DNA of 34,067 nt from an uncultured Lachnospiraceae bacterium (GTDB taxonomy: Bacteria > Bacillota > Clostridia > Lachnospirales > Lachnospiraceae), in NCBI GenBank assembly GCA_905234595.1, contig CAJOID010000021.1:1-34067 (forward strand). The letters run 5' to 3'. Position numbers and translations under genes: made by a program. How positions within the stretch are numbered: position 1 is the first letter of the stretch; each line of letters begins with the position of its first letter. Shown piece by piece: positions 8,698 through 17,436 of this stretch. The notes under the pieces are model-generated. The model did not search any database, was not told the origin of the DNA, and was given only the letters and a program-made list of their open reading frames with translations.

Positions 8698-11600
8698 TGA
8701 AGAAGATCGCTCTTATAACGGACGGATGGAGACGGTATGTAACCTATGCGTGGGTTGACGGGATCATCAACCGCGCAAAGGAACTGGGTCTTGATATATG
8801 TCTGTACACGTTTAATACAAACGGTAATCTGAGCCATGATGCGAAATATAACCGCGGCGAATACGGTCTGTATGAGCTGCCGGATTATGATTCGTATGAC
8901 GGGTTTATATTCGACTGTACCAATACGACAGACTCTGATGTGATCGATTCGGTGGTACGTAAACTGAAGAGCCAGTCTGCACCGGTAGTCAGCATATCGT
9001 ATCTGGTGGAAGGGTTTCACTACGTCGGAAATGATAACAAAAGCCTGATCAGAGCCATGGTGGATCATATGTATCACCATCACGGATGCAGGCGGATGGT
9101 ATATGCCGGAGGTCCCGAGAATAACTACGAAAACAGGCAGCGCTTCGAAGCATTCTGTGAAGCTCATGCCGATTACGGTCTCCCTCTGTCCGAAGAGAAT
9201 TACATGTTTGGTGATTATGATTATGACACCGGTGTCAGGTATCTGACCGGGTGGCTTGTTTCCGGCAGGGAACTGCCGGACGTATTCATATGCGCAAACG
9301 ACAACATCGCCGCGGGCATATGCGCCGAGGCCGAACGCCGCGGGCTGAAGATACCGCAGGATTTCAAGGTGACAGGCTTTGATAATCTCGATAAAGCGGC
9401 ATATTACAGACCTCAGATCGCGACTGTAAATCATAACCGGGGGATTCTGGGAAGCAGGGCTCTGGATATACTGCTCCGGATCATGGACGGCGAAGATGTG
9501 GTTGTTTTCACATATGTGAGCAGCAAGATAGTGCCCGCGGAGAGCTGCGGATGCAGCAACACCGGAGATGTGGACTACAGGCTTTTTGCCAAGTGGCAGA
9601 TAGACTGGGGTGTAGAAAGGGACAGGCATGAAGAGAATATCCTGGAACTGGAGAACAGATTCGCCGAATGCAAAAACATGGACGGCCTGTTTGAGAGTTT
9701 CGCGGATTATGTGAGTACCCTTGACTGCTCCGGTATGTTCATATGGGTCGATAAGACACTTCTTGAAGCGAGGCCCGACGGCAAACTGTCCACACAGGGG
9801 ATCGACAGGAAGAGGATGAAGGTAGTCTATGGGCGTGATCACGGTGAGAAGATCTACTCCGTCCGAGATTATGATGATCTTCTGGAATATTTAAGATCCG
9901 CCGAAAAATCCCGCAGCTATATGTTCTTTCCCATTCATTTCAGAGATGAGATAGTCGGTGCGACCATATTGCTCGAACCGGTATTTCTGTACAATAATCC
10001 GTTCTTCTATGATGTACATACCACCTTCATCGAACGACTGCAGAACCTCTACAGACAGACTCAGCTGTCCAATGCCGCGGATGAGATGCGCAGGCTGTAT
10101 AACCGCGATGTCCTGACGGGCCTGTATAACCGTATCACTTACAACGAGATGATAGCGCCCAGGTTCGAGAAATACAGGAAGGATGATGTTACCTGTGCGA
10201 TGGTCTTCTTTGATGTGGATTACTTCAAAAAGATCAACGATACATACGGGCACGATCTGGGTGACCGCGTGCTGATAATGATCGCCCATGTCATCATGGA
10301 AAACAAACCCAAGGATTCATATGCATACAGATTCGGCGGGGACGAGTTTGTCGTCTTTATGCCGTATGCTTACAAGGAAAAAGTCGAGAGGTTCATCTAT
10401 CTCGTAGACAGGCAGCTTGAGGCCAGACATATCGAATTAAGCTGCGGATACATCATGACCGATCCGAAGGCCGATCATACTCTGGATGAATATCTGGTGA
10501 TGGCGGACCAGCATATGTATGAGGTGAAGAAAGAACGTAAAGGATCGCTCCTGTCCAGAATGTTCTCGGCAGGTCAGATCCCAAAACCCGATCTGAGTCC
10601 GGACAGGAATGAGGCGGGACGTTATTTCAAAAAGGGCGTGGATATATCCAGCCTGCCGGAGCGGGAAGAGCGTGGCTGCAGGTTCTATGATTCCGAAGGT
10701 AATCCCGTAGATCCCATAGATATGCTGGCTGAGAGCGGAGTGAATTCCATCAGGCTGCGGATATGGAATGAACCGTCCAATCAGCCCGAATCCGGAGGAT
10801 ATTGCGACCTTGAGCATACTCTTGATATGGCCCGCAGGATCAAGGCCAGAGGGATGCATTTCGTGCTCGATTTCCATTATTCGGATTATTGGGCCGATCC
10901 CGGACAGCAGCGGAAACCAGAAGCCTGGAAGGACTTAAGCTTTAAAGAACTTGTCAGAGCGGTATATGACTATACGACGCATGTTCTTATCGAACTGTCC
11001 AAAGCCGATGCGCTTCCGGATATGGTTCAGATAGGTAACGAGATCAGGAGCGGAATGCTGTTCCCCGACGGAGCGGTACCCGATTACCAAGCCCTTGCGA
11101 AACTTGTAAATGCTGGTATTCGAGCGGTCAGGGATCTGTCCGGAGATATAGGTGTTATGATACATCTCGATCAGGGAGGAAGATTCTACTATCTGAGGGA
11201 GTGGTTTGATGCCATGTTCTCTGCCGGTATGGACAGGATCGACGCTATCGGTATCAGCTATTATTCATTCTGGCACGGTACATATGCTGATCTAAAGGAT
11301 TCCATGACGCAGCTGATCGATAGATACGATCTGCCCGTATACATAGTTGAGACCGCACATCCCTGGAGACACTGCGAGGGTGAACATGTATCCGAAGATA
11401 TGATGCATTCTGCCGGCCTGCCGGCCGGAGTCGATGAACAGAAGAAAGCTCTTGAGCTGGTGATGCAGATCGCGGCCGAAGTTTCGGACGGACGTGATAC
11501 GGGAGTGTATTACTGGGAGCCTCTGTGTATTACGGATCAGAATTTCGGCAGCTGGGATGAGAATATGGGTATGCTCAATACTTCTCATGAAGCGCTTTCT

Positions 11601-12134
11601 TCTTTTGAAGCATTCAAAGTGTTTGATCCCGAAAATCCGCCGATCGCCGATATAGATGCATACATAGGGAAGCTGTACGAATATGACGGGGCAGTGACAT
11701 ATCCGGCGGGTACCAATCTGATACCCAACGGTGATTTCTCCAACGAACTGAGCGGCTGGTGGCTTACACGTAATCCGGACGGCGTGACGGTGATCTGTGA
11801 GGACAGGGAAGTATATGTGACATCACAGACTAATTTTTCGTTTGAACTGGGCAGGGAACTCAGACTGGTCAGAAATGGACTTTACAGGCTTTCTGTCAGT
11901 TACCGCGGAACCAATACCACGGGTGTGGATATAAAGCTTTTCATGAAGTGCATATCATGTAACGGTGAGAAGAAATATGAGAAGCAGATCTACCCGTCGG
12001 ATCTGAGGTTTGAAGTTTATTCGCTCGATCCCGTTGAACTGGAAGCGGGCACCGTGCAGGTAGGTATACGCATTGACTCGCCCCCGGTATTCGGACGTAT
12101 AGCAGATATCTGTCTGGTCGAGGTGAATGATTGA
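8697..12134 (+). CDS. LacI-type sensor - GAF-like - GGDEF - GH53 galactanase - CBM fusion
   Basis: A single uninterrupted 1145-residue frame without signal peptide or membrane helix, hence cytoplasmic. Residues 1-285 match the effector-binding domain of LacI/GalR regulators (CANDNIAAG near 200, VTGFDNLDKAAYYRP near 222-237) but lack the DNA-binding helix-turn-helix. Residues about 300-455 look GAF-like. Residues about 465-625 are a diguanylate cyclase domain with intact GGDEF at 547-551 and the DxxFFKxxNDxxGHxxGD-type signature; no RxxD inhibitory site precedes it. Residues about 641-975 are family GH53 endo-beta-1,4-galactanase (KGVDISSL; acid/base Glu782 in QIGNEI; nucleophile Glu885 in YIVETAHPW). 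Residues about 1005-1145 (NGDFSNELSGW) resemble a carbohydrate-binding module, perhaps CBM61 or CBM4/9-like. It is translationally coupled to GH13 upstream and to a GT-C-like gene downstream. Confidence 0.9.
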   Translation: MKKIALITDGWRRYVTYAWVDGIINRAKELGLDICLYTFNTNGNLSHDAKYNRGEYGLYELPDYDSYDGFIFDCTNTTDSDVIDSVVRKLKSQSAPVVSISYLVEGFHYVGNDNKSLIRAMVDHMYHHHGCRRMVYAGGPENNYENRQRFEAFCEAHADYGLPLSEENYMFGDYDYDTGVRYLTGWLVSGRELPDVFICANDNIAAGICAEAERRGLKIPQDFKVTGFDNLDKAAYYRPQIATVNHNRGILGSRALDILLRIMDGEDVVVFTYVSSKIVPAESCGCSNTGDVDYRLFAKWQIDWGVERDRHEENILELENRFAECKNMDGLFESFADYVSTLDCSGMFIWVDKTLLEARPDGKLSTQGIDRKRMKVVYGRDHGEKIYSVRDYDDLLEYLRSAEKSRSYMFFPIHFRDEIVGATILLEPVFLYNNPFFYDVHTTFIERLQNLYRQTQLSNAADEMRRLYNRDVLTGLYNRITYNEMIAPRFEKYRKDDVTCAMVFFDVDYFKKINDTYGHDLGDRVLIMIAHVIMENKPKDSYAYRFGGDEFVVFMPYAYKEKVERFIYLVDRQLEARHIELSCGYIMTDPKADHTLDEYLVMADQHMYEVKKERKGSLLSRMFSAGQIPKPDLSPDRNEAGRYFKKGVDISSLPEREERGCRFYDSEGNPVDPIDMLAESGVNSIRLRIWNEPSNQPESGGYCDLEHTLDMARRIKARGMHFVLDFHYSDYWADPGQQRKPEAWKDLSFKELVRAVYDYTTHVLIELSKADALPDMVQIGNEIRSGMLFPDGAVPDYQALAKLVNAGIRAVRDLSGDIGVMIHLDQGGRFYYLREWFDAMFSAGMDRIDAIGISYYSFWHGTYADLKDSMTQLIDRYDLPVYIVETAHPWRHCEGEHVSEDMMHSAGLPAGVDEQKKALELVMQIAAEVSDGRDTGVYYWEPLCITDQNFGSWDENMGMLNTSHEALSSFEAFKVFDPENPPIADIDAYIGKLYEYDGAVTYPAGTNLIPNGDFSNELSGWWLTRNPDGVTVICEDREVYVTSQTNFSFELGRELRLVRNGLYRLSVSYRGTNTTGVDIKLFMKCISCNGEKKYEKQIYPSDLRFEVYSLDPVELEAGTVQVGIRIDSPPVFGRIADICLVEVND

Positions 12135-13473
12135 AACCATGAAAAACAGAAAGACCGTAACACATATCATCATTCTTGCTGTTCTGATATCTTTCTTCAC
12201 GGCGATACTTCTGAAGTTCGGCGTAGCCGTGTATAACGATTCCGACCAGTATATCTCCATGCATATGCGCAGGGAACCGGTATATCCGGTATTCCTGTAT
12301 CTGATCAGGAGTCTGTTCGAAGATCACTGGATGATCGCTGCGGGTGTGCTGCAGACACTGATAGTGGTTGTTTTTTCCTACCGGTTTATTCTGTATATAT
12401 CGGACGTTACGGGATTTGGGCCCGTGGGACTGTATATAGTCACAGCGTTTGTTCTCATGCCTTATATCATCACTCCGCTTATATCGAGTACGCATGTGAA
12501 TCTCTCGGTCGCAATCATGAGTGAATCGATAGCAATGCCCATGTTCCTGCAGTTTTTTATCGATATGCATGCTTTTCTGACCGGTCAGCACACCCGGGAT
12601 GCCATATCCGGGTTTATATTTGCACTATTGATATCTCTGACCAGAAGTAACCTGGTCATACTTCCGATCGCCTGGCTCATTGTCGCTCTGATCGTATACA
12701 TACCCCGCAAAAAGATCATTGCCGTGCTTCTTGTCATTGCGGCATTCATAAGCTCATTTGTTATACGCGATGTGGTCACCAAAAGTTATAATCTGCGTTT
12801 TAACGAACGGTATGTCGGTAATGAGTATACCGGCCAGACCGCTTTGGCTAATATTTTCTATGCATGTGACAGGGAGGCGGGAGAGAGGATCGACGATCCG
12901 GAACTTGTAGCGATATTCTATACTTTATACGACGACATGGATCAGAGAGGGTGGTCGTACTTATATGCCGGTGACAGCGCATCAGAACGTGCGGTATACC
13001 TGGAAGACATGCATGACAGGATCAAATTCGAGGTCATAGAGTTCGGACTGAGAGATATCATCGAGGCTACCGGGATACATGATTATATCGATTACAATGC
13101 TATTGCGGAAGACTACTGTTCGAAGCTTATTCCGGTCCTGTTTCCGACATGCCTGTCCAGATGGATACCCGACATGCTCATCATGGGTCTGAGAGGCATC
13201 GTCAGGAGTGTTTCGGTCTGCACTTCATGGGGGTATGTCTATGCTGCCGTGATCATAGCCGCAGCGGTATGTATCATGCTGATCTTACTGCGACGCGACA
13301 GACGCAGTCCGGCTGCATGGATGCTGGGCTTAAGCCTGCTCCTGATACTGGGCAATGCTTTTGGCACGGCAATGATCATAATGTGCATTTCACGCTATAT
13401 GGTCTATGGATTTGCGGTATTCTATACTTCACTTCTGGCAGGCGTTTGTGAACTGTACCGCGGACACAGATAG
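12127..13473 (+). CDS. polytopic GT-C-like membrane protein
   Basis: A 448-residue integral membrane protein with about nine hydrophobic segments. After the first helix comes an acidic loop NDSDQYISM followed by REPVYPVFLYLIRSLF. This is the layout of GT-C glycosyltransferases and related polyprenyl-phosphate-sugar-dependent transferases, where acidic residues in the first extracytoplasmic loop are catalytic. A soluble loop of about 130 residues lies between about 220 and 350. I do not recognise a specific family. The frame overlaps the preceding gene by 8 bases; ATG 12139 is an alternative start, with GAGG about 13-16 bases upstream. Context with a GT4 and galactan enzymes suggests glycan assembly or modification at the membrane (inference). 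Confidence 0.7.
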   Translation: MIETMKNRKTVTHIIILAVLISFFTAILLKFGVAVYNDSDQYISMHMRREPVYPVFLYLIRSLFEDHWMIAAGVLQTLIVVVFSYRFILYISDVTGFGPVGLYIVTAFVLMPYIITPLISSTHVNLSVAIMSESIAMPMFLQFFIDMHAFLTGQHTRDAISGFIFALLISLTRSNLVILPIAWLIVALIVYIPRKKIIAVLLVIAAFISSFVIRDVVTKSYNLRFNERYVGNEYTGQTALANIFYACDREAGERIDDPELVAIFYTLYDDMDQRGWSYLYAGDSASERAVYLEDMHDRIKFEVIEFGLRDIIEATGIHDYIDYNAIAEDYCSKLIPVLFPTCLSRWIPDMLIMGLRGIVRSVSVCTSWGYVYAAVIIAAAVCIMLILLRRDRRSPAAWMLGLSLLLILGNAFGTAMIIMCISRYMVYGFAVFYTSLLAGVCELYRGHR

Positions 13474-13482
13474 TGGTATAAT
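13474..13482 (+). promoter_or_regulatory. extended -10 promoter directly before the HD-GYP gene
   Basis: TGGTATAAT is a perfect extended -10 element, overlapping the stop region of the previous gene. The -35 region (TGTACC at 13454-13459, 17-base spacing) is weak, as extended -10 promoters tolerate. Only 8 bases separate it from the start codon at 13491, so the transcript would begin at or next to the AUG. Confidence 0.5.
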
Positions 13483-13490
13483 GAATTGAT

Positions 13491-15608
13491 ATGGTTGACG
13501 AGAGTTTCAGAAGCAAAAAAATAGAGAATCTCAAGTGGGTCGTGCTTCTCTGTCTGGTCGGATGGATATTGAATCTGACAGGCGCTGCGGTAGCCTCGGA
13601 GCTCAGGCTGCCCATGTATCTGGATACCATAGGTACTCTGCTGGTTGCTGTCATAGGCGGTTATCTGCCGGGCATCATAGTCGGATTTGTAAGCAATTAT
13701 ATCAAGGCTTATGCGGATCAGAGTGCTATATACTATGAGTGTCTGAGCGTGATCATGGCTGTATGCGCATCTTTTTTTGCAGAGCGCGGATGGCTTAAGA
13801 AAGTATGGGGAGTGATCTCGCTTACCGTTCTCTGTGCACTGATCGGCGGAGGACTGGGAGGGGTACTTACCTGGTTCCTGTACGGATTCGCTGCAGAAGG
13901 CATCAGCGTCGGATTTGTTAAGAGACTGTACGAGAGCGGTAACTTCTCTTTATTTCAGGCTCAGATCACCGGAGATATACTGATCGATCTGGCGGATAAG
14001 GTCATAAACATGATCGTGATCCTGCCGGTATTCTATTTCCTGCCTGAAAGGATCAGGGAACTGTTCCAGCTCAACGGATGGCAGCAGAAACCTCTTAACA
14101 TACGCGATGAGAAAGCCGCGGGAATAAGCGATAACAGAGCTTTGTCCATACGTACCAAGATGCTGGCACTGATCACGGGAGCACTTCTGGTGGTCGCTAT
14201 AGCTTCGACAGGTATCGGATACAAGCTGTATATGGATGACAGTGTTGACAATCACATGGCTCTGGCCAAAGGCGTGGCTGCTACCGCTGCCGGTGTTGTG
14301 GAACCGTTCCGCATTGATGATTATATAGACAAGGGATATGCCGCCATCGGTTATGTCAGGACCGAGAACAGCCTGTATGCCCTTCGCAACAGCTCCAAGG
14401 ATATAGAGTACATTTATGTATACAGGATCACACCGGAAGGCTGTCAGGTTGTATTTGACCTCGATACCGAAGGACTGCAGGGGGCAGCAGCCGGGGAGAT
14501 CATACCTTTTGACGAATCGTTTGAGCCATATCTTGATGCACTGTTTGCCGGCAAGGAGATCGAGCCGATGATCACCGATGATACGTATGGCTGGCTGCTT
14601 ACGGTATATCAGCCCATCTATGATGATGACGGCGAATGCCAGGCCTATGCCTGTGTCGATATCTCCATGGATAAGCTCAGGCTTAACGGATATGAGTTCC
14701 TGGCCAAACAGATATCTCTGTTCATAGGCATCTTTATTCTGGTGCTTGCGATCGGATTGTGGATCATCAGATTCAATCTGATATTCCCCGTAAACACGAT
14801 GGCCATGGCTGCTTCCGATTTTGCATACCATATAGAGAATATGTCGGACAGCAGTGTGGAGCGTATCAAGGAACTGCAGATCAGCACGGGTGATGAGATC
14901 GAAAACCTGTACAAGGCATTCTCCAAGATGACAGAGGACAGTGTGACCTATGTCAATGAGCTGAATGATAAGGATGCCACTATCCGTAAGATGCAGGACA
15001 GCCTTATCCTGGTGCTGGCAGACATGGTTGAGAGCAGGGATAAGAATACGGGTGATCATGTACGCAAGACCGCTACATATACCGGTATCATCATGAATGA
15101 ACTTATCAGTGAAGGCATATACACAGACATACTCACGCCCGAGTTTGTGAGTGATGTGATCAAGTCCGCGCCGCTTCATGATATAGGTAAGATCAGCGTA
15201 TCCGACGCTATTCTGAATAAGCCCGGTAAGCTGACCGATGAAGAGTTCACATTGATGAAGACACACACCACGGCCGGCAGTGAGATCGTACAGAGGGTTA
15301 TAGAGACCGTACCCGAAGCGGGTTATCTGGATACTGCCAAGGAACTGGCAGAGTATCATCATGAGAAATGGAACGGCTTCGGATATCCGCACGGAATATC
15401 GGGCGATGAGATCCCGCTTTCCGCGCGTATCATGGCTGTGGCCGATGTATTTGATGCTCTTGTTTCCAAAAGAAGTTACAAGGAAGGCATGCCTGTCGAG
15501 AAGGCATTTGGTATCATAGAAGAGGGTATAGGAACTCATTTCGACCCCTATGTAGCCCGGGCGTTCCTGAATGCCAGGGAAGAGGTCTTAAAGGTTCTTA
15601 ACGAATAG
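13491..15608 (+). CDS. HD-GYP c-di-GMP phosphodiesterase with membrane sensor
   Basis: A 705-residue membrane signalling protein. The first ~200 residues form about six helices with a Gly-rich pattern (MYLDTIGTLLVAVIGGYLPG) that resembles the S-component fold of ECF vitamin transporters. A helix near 225-245, an extracytoplasmic sensor of about 160 residues (Cache-like) and another helix near 410-430 follow. After a HAMP-like/coiled linker, the C-terminal HD-GYP domain has His563-Asp564 in HDIGKI, NKPGKLT, a conserved HTTAGSEI, His623 in HHEKWNGFGYP, and ADVFDALVSKRSYK. All metal-ligand motifs appear intact, so c-di-GMP hydrolysis is expected. No Shine-Dalgarno is visible before ATG 13491. 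It lies just downstream of the GGDEF-GH53 fusion run. Confidence 0.9.
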   Translation: MVDESFRSKKIENLKWVVLLCLVGWILNLTGAAVASELRLPMYLDTIGTLLVAVIGGYLPGIIVGFVSNYIKAYADQSAIYYECLSVIMAVCASFFAERGWLKKVWGVISLTVLCALIGGGLGGVLTWFLYGFAAEGISVGFVKRLYESGNFSLFQAQITGDILIDLADKVINMIVILPVFYFLPERIRELFQLNGWQQKPLNIRDEKAAGISDNRALSIRTKMLALITGALLVVAIASTGIGYKLYMDDSVDNHMALAKGVAATAAGVVEPFRIDDYIDKGYAAIGYVRTENSLYALRNSSKDIEYIYVYRITPEGCQVVFDLDTEGLQGAAAGEIIPFDESFEPYLDALFAGKEIEPMITDDTYGWLLTVYQPIYDDDGECQAYACVDISMDKLRLNGYEFLAKQISLFIGIFILVLAIGLWIIRFNLIFPVNTMAMAASDFAYHIENMSDSSVERIKELQISTGDEIENLYKAFSKMTEDSVTYVNELNDKDATIRKMQDSLILVLADMVESRDKNTGDHVRKTATYTGIIMNELISEGIYTDILTPEFVSDVIKSAPLHDIGKISVSDAILNKPGKLTDEEFTLMKTHTTAGSEIVQRVIETVPEAGYLDTAKELAEYHHEKWNGFGYPHGISGDEIPLSARIMAVADVFDALVSKRSYKEGMPVEKAFGIIEEGIGTHFDPYVARAFLNAREEVLKVLNE

Positions 15609-15625
15609 AGAAAGGATGAGATAAT

Positions 15626-16264
15626 ATGCAGACTTATAAGAAGATCGATCACTCGAGGAACAAGGATGTTGTACTCAGGTATATACCGGGACACTTCATC
15701 ACTCCCCATTCTCATGTCAACTATTACATGGACTTAAGTGACATGAAGGCCAGACAGCGTGAGGCCAGGGCTACCGGTGAGGAACTTGCAGAGATGTATC
15801 TGTCATCCGATCAGATAGACACCATAATGGTCTTAAACGGAATGGAAGTGGTAGCCGCATATCTGGCTAACAAGCTGACGAAGATAGGCATCGTAAATGC
15901 CAATTCGCATCAGACCATGTATATAACCAGCCCCGAGTATAATACCGTCGGGCAGATGATGTTCCGTGAGAACAACGAACATATGATCAAAAACCGCAAG
16001 GTACTGATCCTCATCGATACTGCCACTACCGGAGGTACACTCAGGAGTGCCATGCGTTCCGTGGCATATTACGGCGGACAGGTGGCCGGTATCTCGGCTA
16101 TATTCTCCGTAGCGACCCAGGTGGACAATATTCCCATCAGAGCATTGTATTCGACCAAGGATCTGCCGGATTATGCAAGCTACAGTCCCGATACCTGCCC
16201 GCTCTGCAAGGCAGGTAATCCCGTGGACGCCATATGTAATGGATTCGGATATTCCACTCTTTGA
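15626..16264 (+). CDS. orotate phosphoribosyltransferase-like protein
   Basis: A 212-residue PRTase-fold protein. The PRPP-binding loop is VLILIDTATTGGTLRSA (about 130-146). The acidic pair that normally precedes TTGG (ED or DD) is Ile-Asp here, so one acidic residue is lost. The C-terminus has CPLCKAGNPVD, a Cys-rich end also found in some PyrE-type enzymes. It is therefore a paralogue rather than the obvious housekeeping PyrE, and no other pyrimidine genes are nearby. It could act in salvage, modify a nucleotide, or be a regulatory PRTase. AAGGATGAG about 8 bases upstream supports the start, and it sits 17 bases after the HD-GYP gene, so it is probably cotranscribed. Confidence 0.75.
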   Translation: MQTYKKIDHSRNKDVVLRYIPGHFITPHSHVNYYMDLSDMKARQREARATGEELAEMYLSSDQIDTIMVLNGMEVVAAYLANKLTKIGIVNANSHQTMYITSPEYNTVGQMMFRENNEHMIKNRKVLILIDTATTGGTLRSAMRSVAYYGGQVAGISAIFSVATQVDNIPIRALYSTKDLPDYASYSPDTCPLCKAGNPVDAICNGFGYSTL

Positions 16265-16290
16265 ACGGGTGAAGGAACAGGGAATACACC

Positions 16291-17403
16291 GTGAAGAGCA
16301 TTGAACTGATCATACATACCATAAGGCAGGTCCTGAGCGGAAAGCAGCTCATAGACAACACGCACAAGTACCGGATCATGAGTCTGGCTGCCGCGTTTAT
16401 CCATCTCATATTCTGTATCGTGATGGGACAGATCGGAGCGAATATACTGTGCTACTACAATATATTCGTTGTGTATCTCTATTGCTTTATGGGCATAATG
16501 CTTACGAACCGTAAGAAGTTCAGACTCATCATGGTACTGTTTTTCATAGAGGTTGAGTTTCACTCCGTGTTCGCGTCGCTGCTTCTTGGATGGGAGTGGG
16601 GATTCATGCTCTATACGATCGCGCTTATTCCGGCCGCTTTTTATCTGGCCAACTCGCTCGCCAACAGAAGCAAACATATAGCTTATGCGATCGGCTTGTC
16701 TGCATTTGTCATTGTTATCTACTTCCTTGCAAGTGTCATGCAGCCTCATGTCAGACCGGTATATGACTGGATAGACAGTCCGGTAGCAAGAGAAGGAATG
16801 AGATTCTTAAACATAGTCATAGCCTTTTTTCTGCAGCTGGCTTTTTCGGCGCTTTTTGCACTCGAGACCAAATATATGGAGCAGCTGCTTGAAAAAGAAA
16901 ATGTCAAACTGGGCATTGAAGCCAGCTATGATCCCCTGACCAGACTGTTAAACCGCAGGAGCATGACCAGGTTTATGAGTGATGAACTCGAACTCAGCAA
17001 CGATACTCCGCGTAAATGCTGTCTGGTGATGCTCGACATCGATGACTTCAAGCATATCAACGATACATACGGTCATGATATCGGTGATAAGGTTCTGGTG
17101 ACTCTGGCCGATCTGCTCACCGAGGAAGTCAGGGCCGGAGATTATACCTGCAGATGGGGCGGAGAGGAGTTCCTGCTTCTGATACACGGAGATAAGCAGG
17201 AGACTTATTTTGTGGCTGACAGGATACGCCGTAAGCTTGAGGAGACATCTCTTAAGAACAAGTATGACGGAACCTTCAATGTTACCGCCACATTCGGAGT
17301 TGCCGAATACAGGGATTTCATGCCGTTGCGTTCCATCATAGATGAAGCTGATGAGAAACTGTATTACGGCAAGAATCATGGCAAGAACCAGGTGGTTATG
17401 TGA
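16291..17403 (+). CDS. membrane-bound GGDEF diguanylate cyclase
   Basis: A 370-residue protein with about six N-terminal transmembrane helices (residues about 25-195), a short coiled linker, and a C-terminal diguanylate cyclase domain. The domain has DPLTRLLNRRSM, MLDIDDFKHINDTYGHDIGD and the active-site motif GGEEF within RWGGEEFLL. An RxxD inhibitory site (RAGD) ends exactly five residues before GGEEF, so product feedback inhibition is expected. This differs from the GGDEF domain in the 8697 fusion. The start is GTG 16291, with AGGGA at 16279-16283. It lies 26 bases after the PRTase-like gene. The membrane part is an unassigned sensor. Confidence 0.9.
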   Translation: MKSIELIIHTIRQVLSGKQLIDNTHKYRIMSLAAAFIHLIFCIVMGQIGANILCYYNIFVVYLYCFMGIMLTNRKKFRLIMVLFFIEVEFHSVFASLLLGWEWGFMLYTIALIPAAFYLANSLANRSKHIAYAIGLSAFVIVIYFLASVMQPHVRPVYDWIDSPVAREGMRFLNIVIAFFLQLAFSALFALETKYMEQLLEKENVKLGIEASYDPLTRLLNRRSMTRFMSDELELSNDTPRKCCLVMLDIDDFKHINDTYGHDIGDKVLVTLADLLTEEVRAGDYTCRWGGEEFLLLIHGDKQETYFVADRIRRKLEETSLKNKYDGTFNVTATFGVAEYRDFMPLRSIIDEADEKLYYGKNHGKNQVVM

Positions 17404-17436
17404 TATGTATGATGATAAGTGCTTGAGGATGATGCA

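Noticed and set aside
8661-9842. 393-codon minus-strand frame
   Set aside because: It mirrors the LacI-type domain of the GGDEF-GH53 fusion and shows no recognisable protein features.
13950-15539. 529-codon open frame on the minus strand
   Set aside because: It lies entirely antisense to the HD-GYP gene, whose domain motifs are intact. The antisense translation shows no domain, has His/Ile/Tyr-rich composition typical of a shadow frame, and has no ribosome site.
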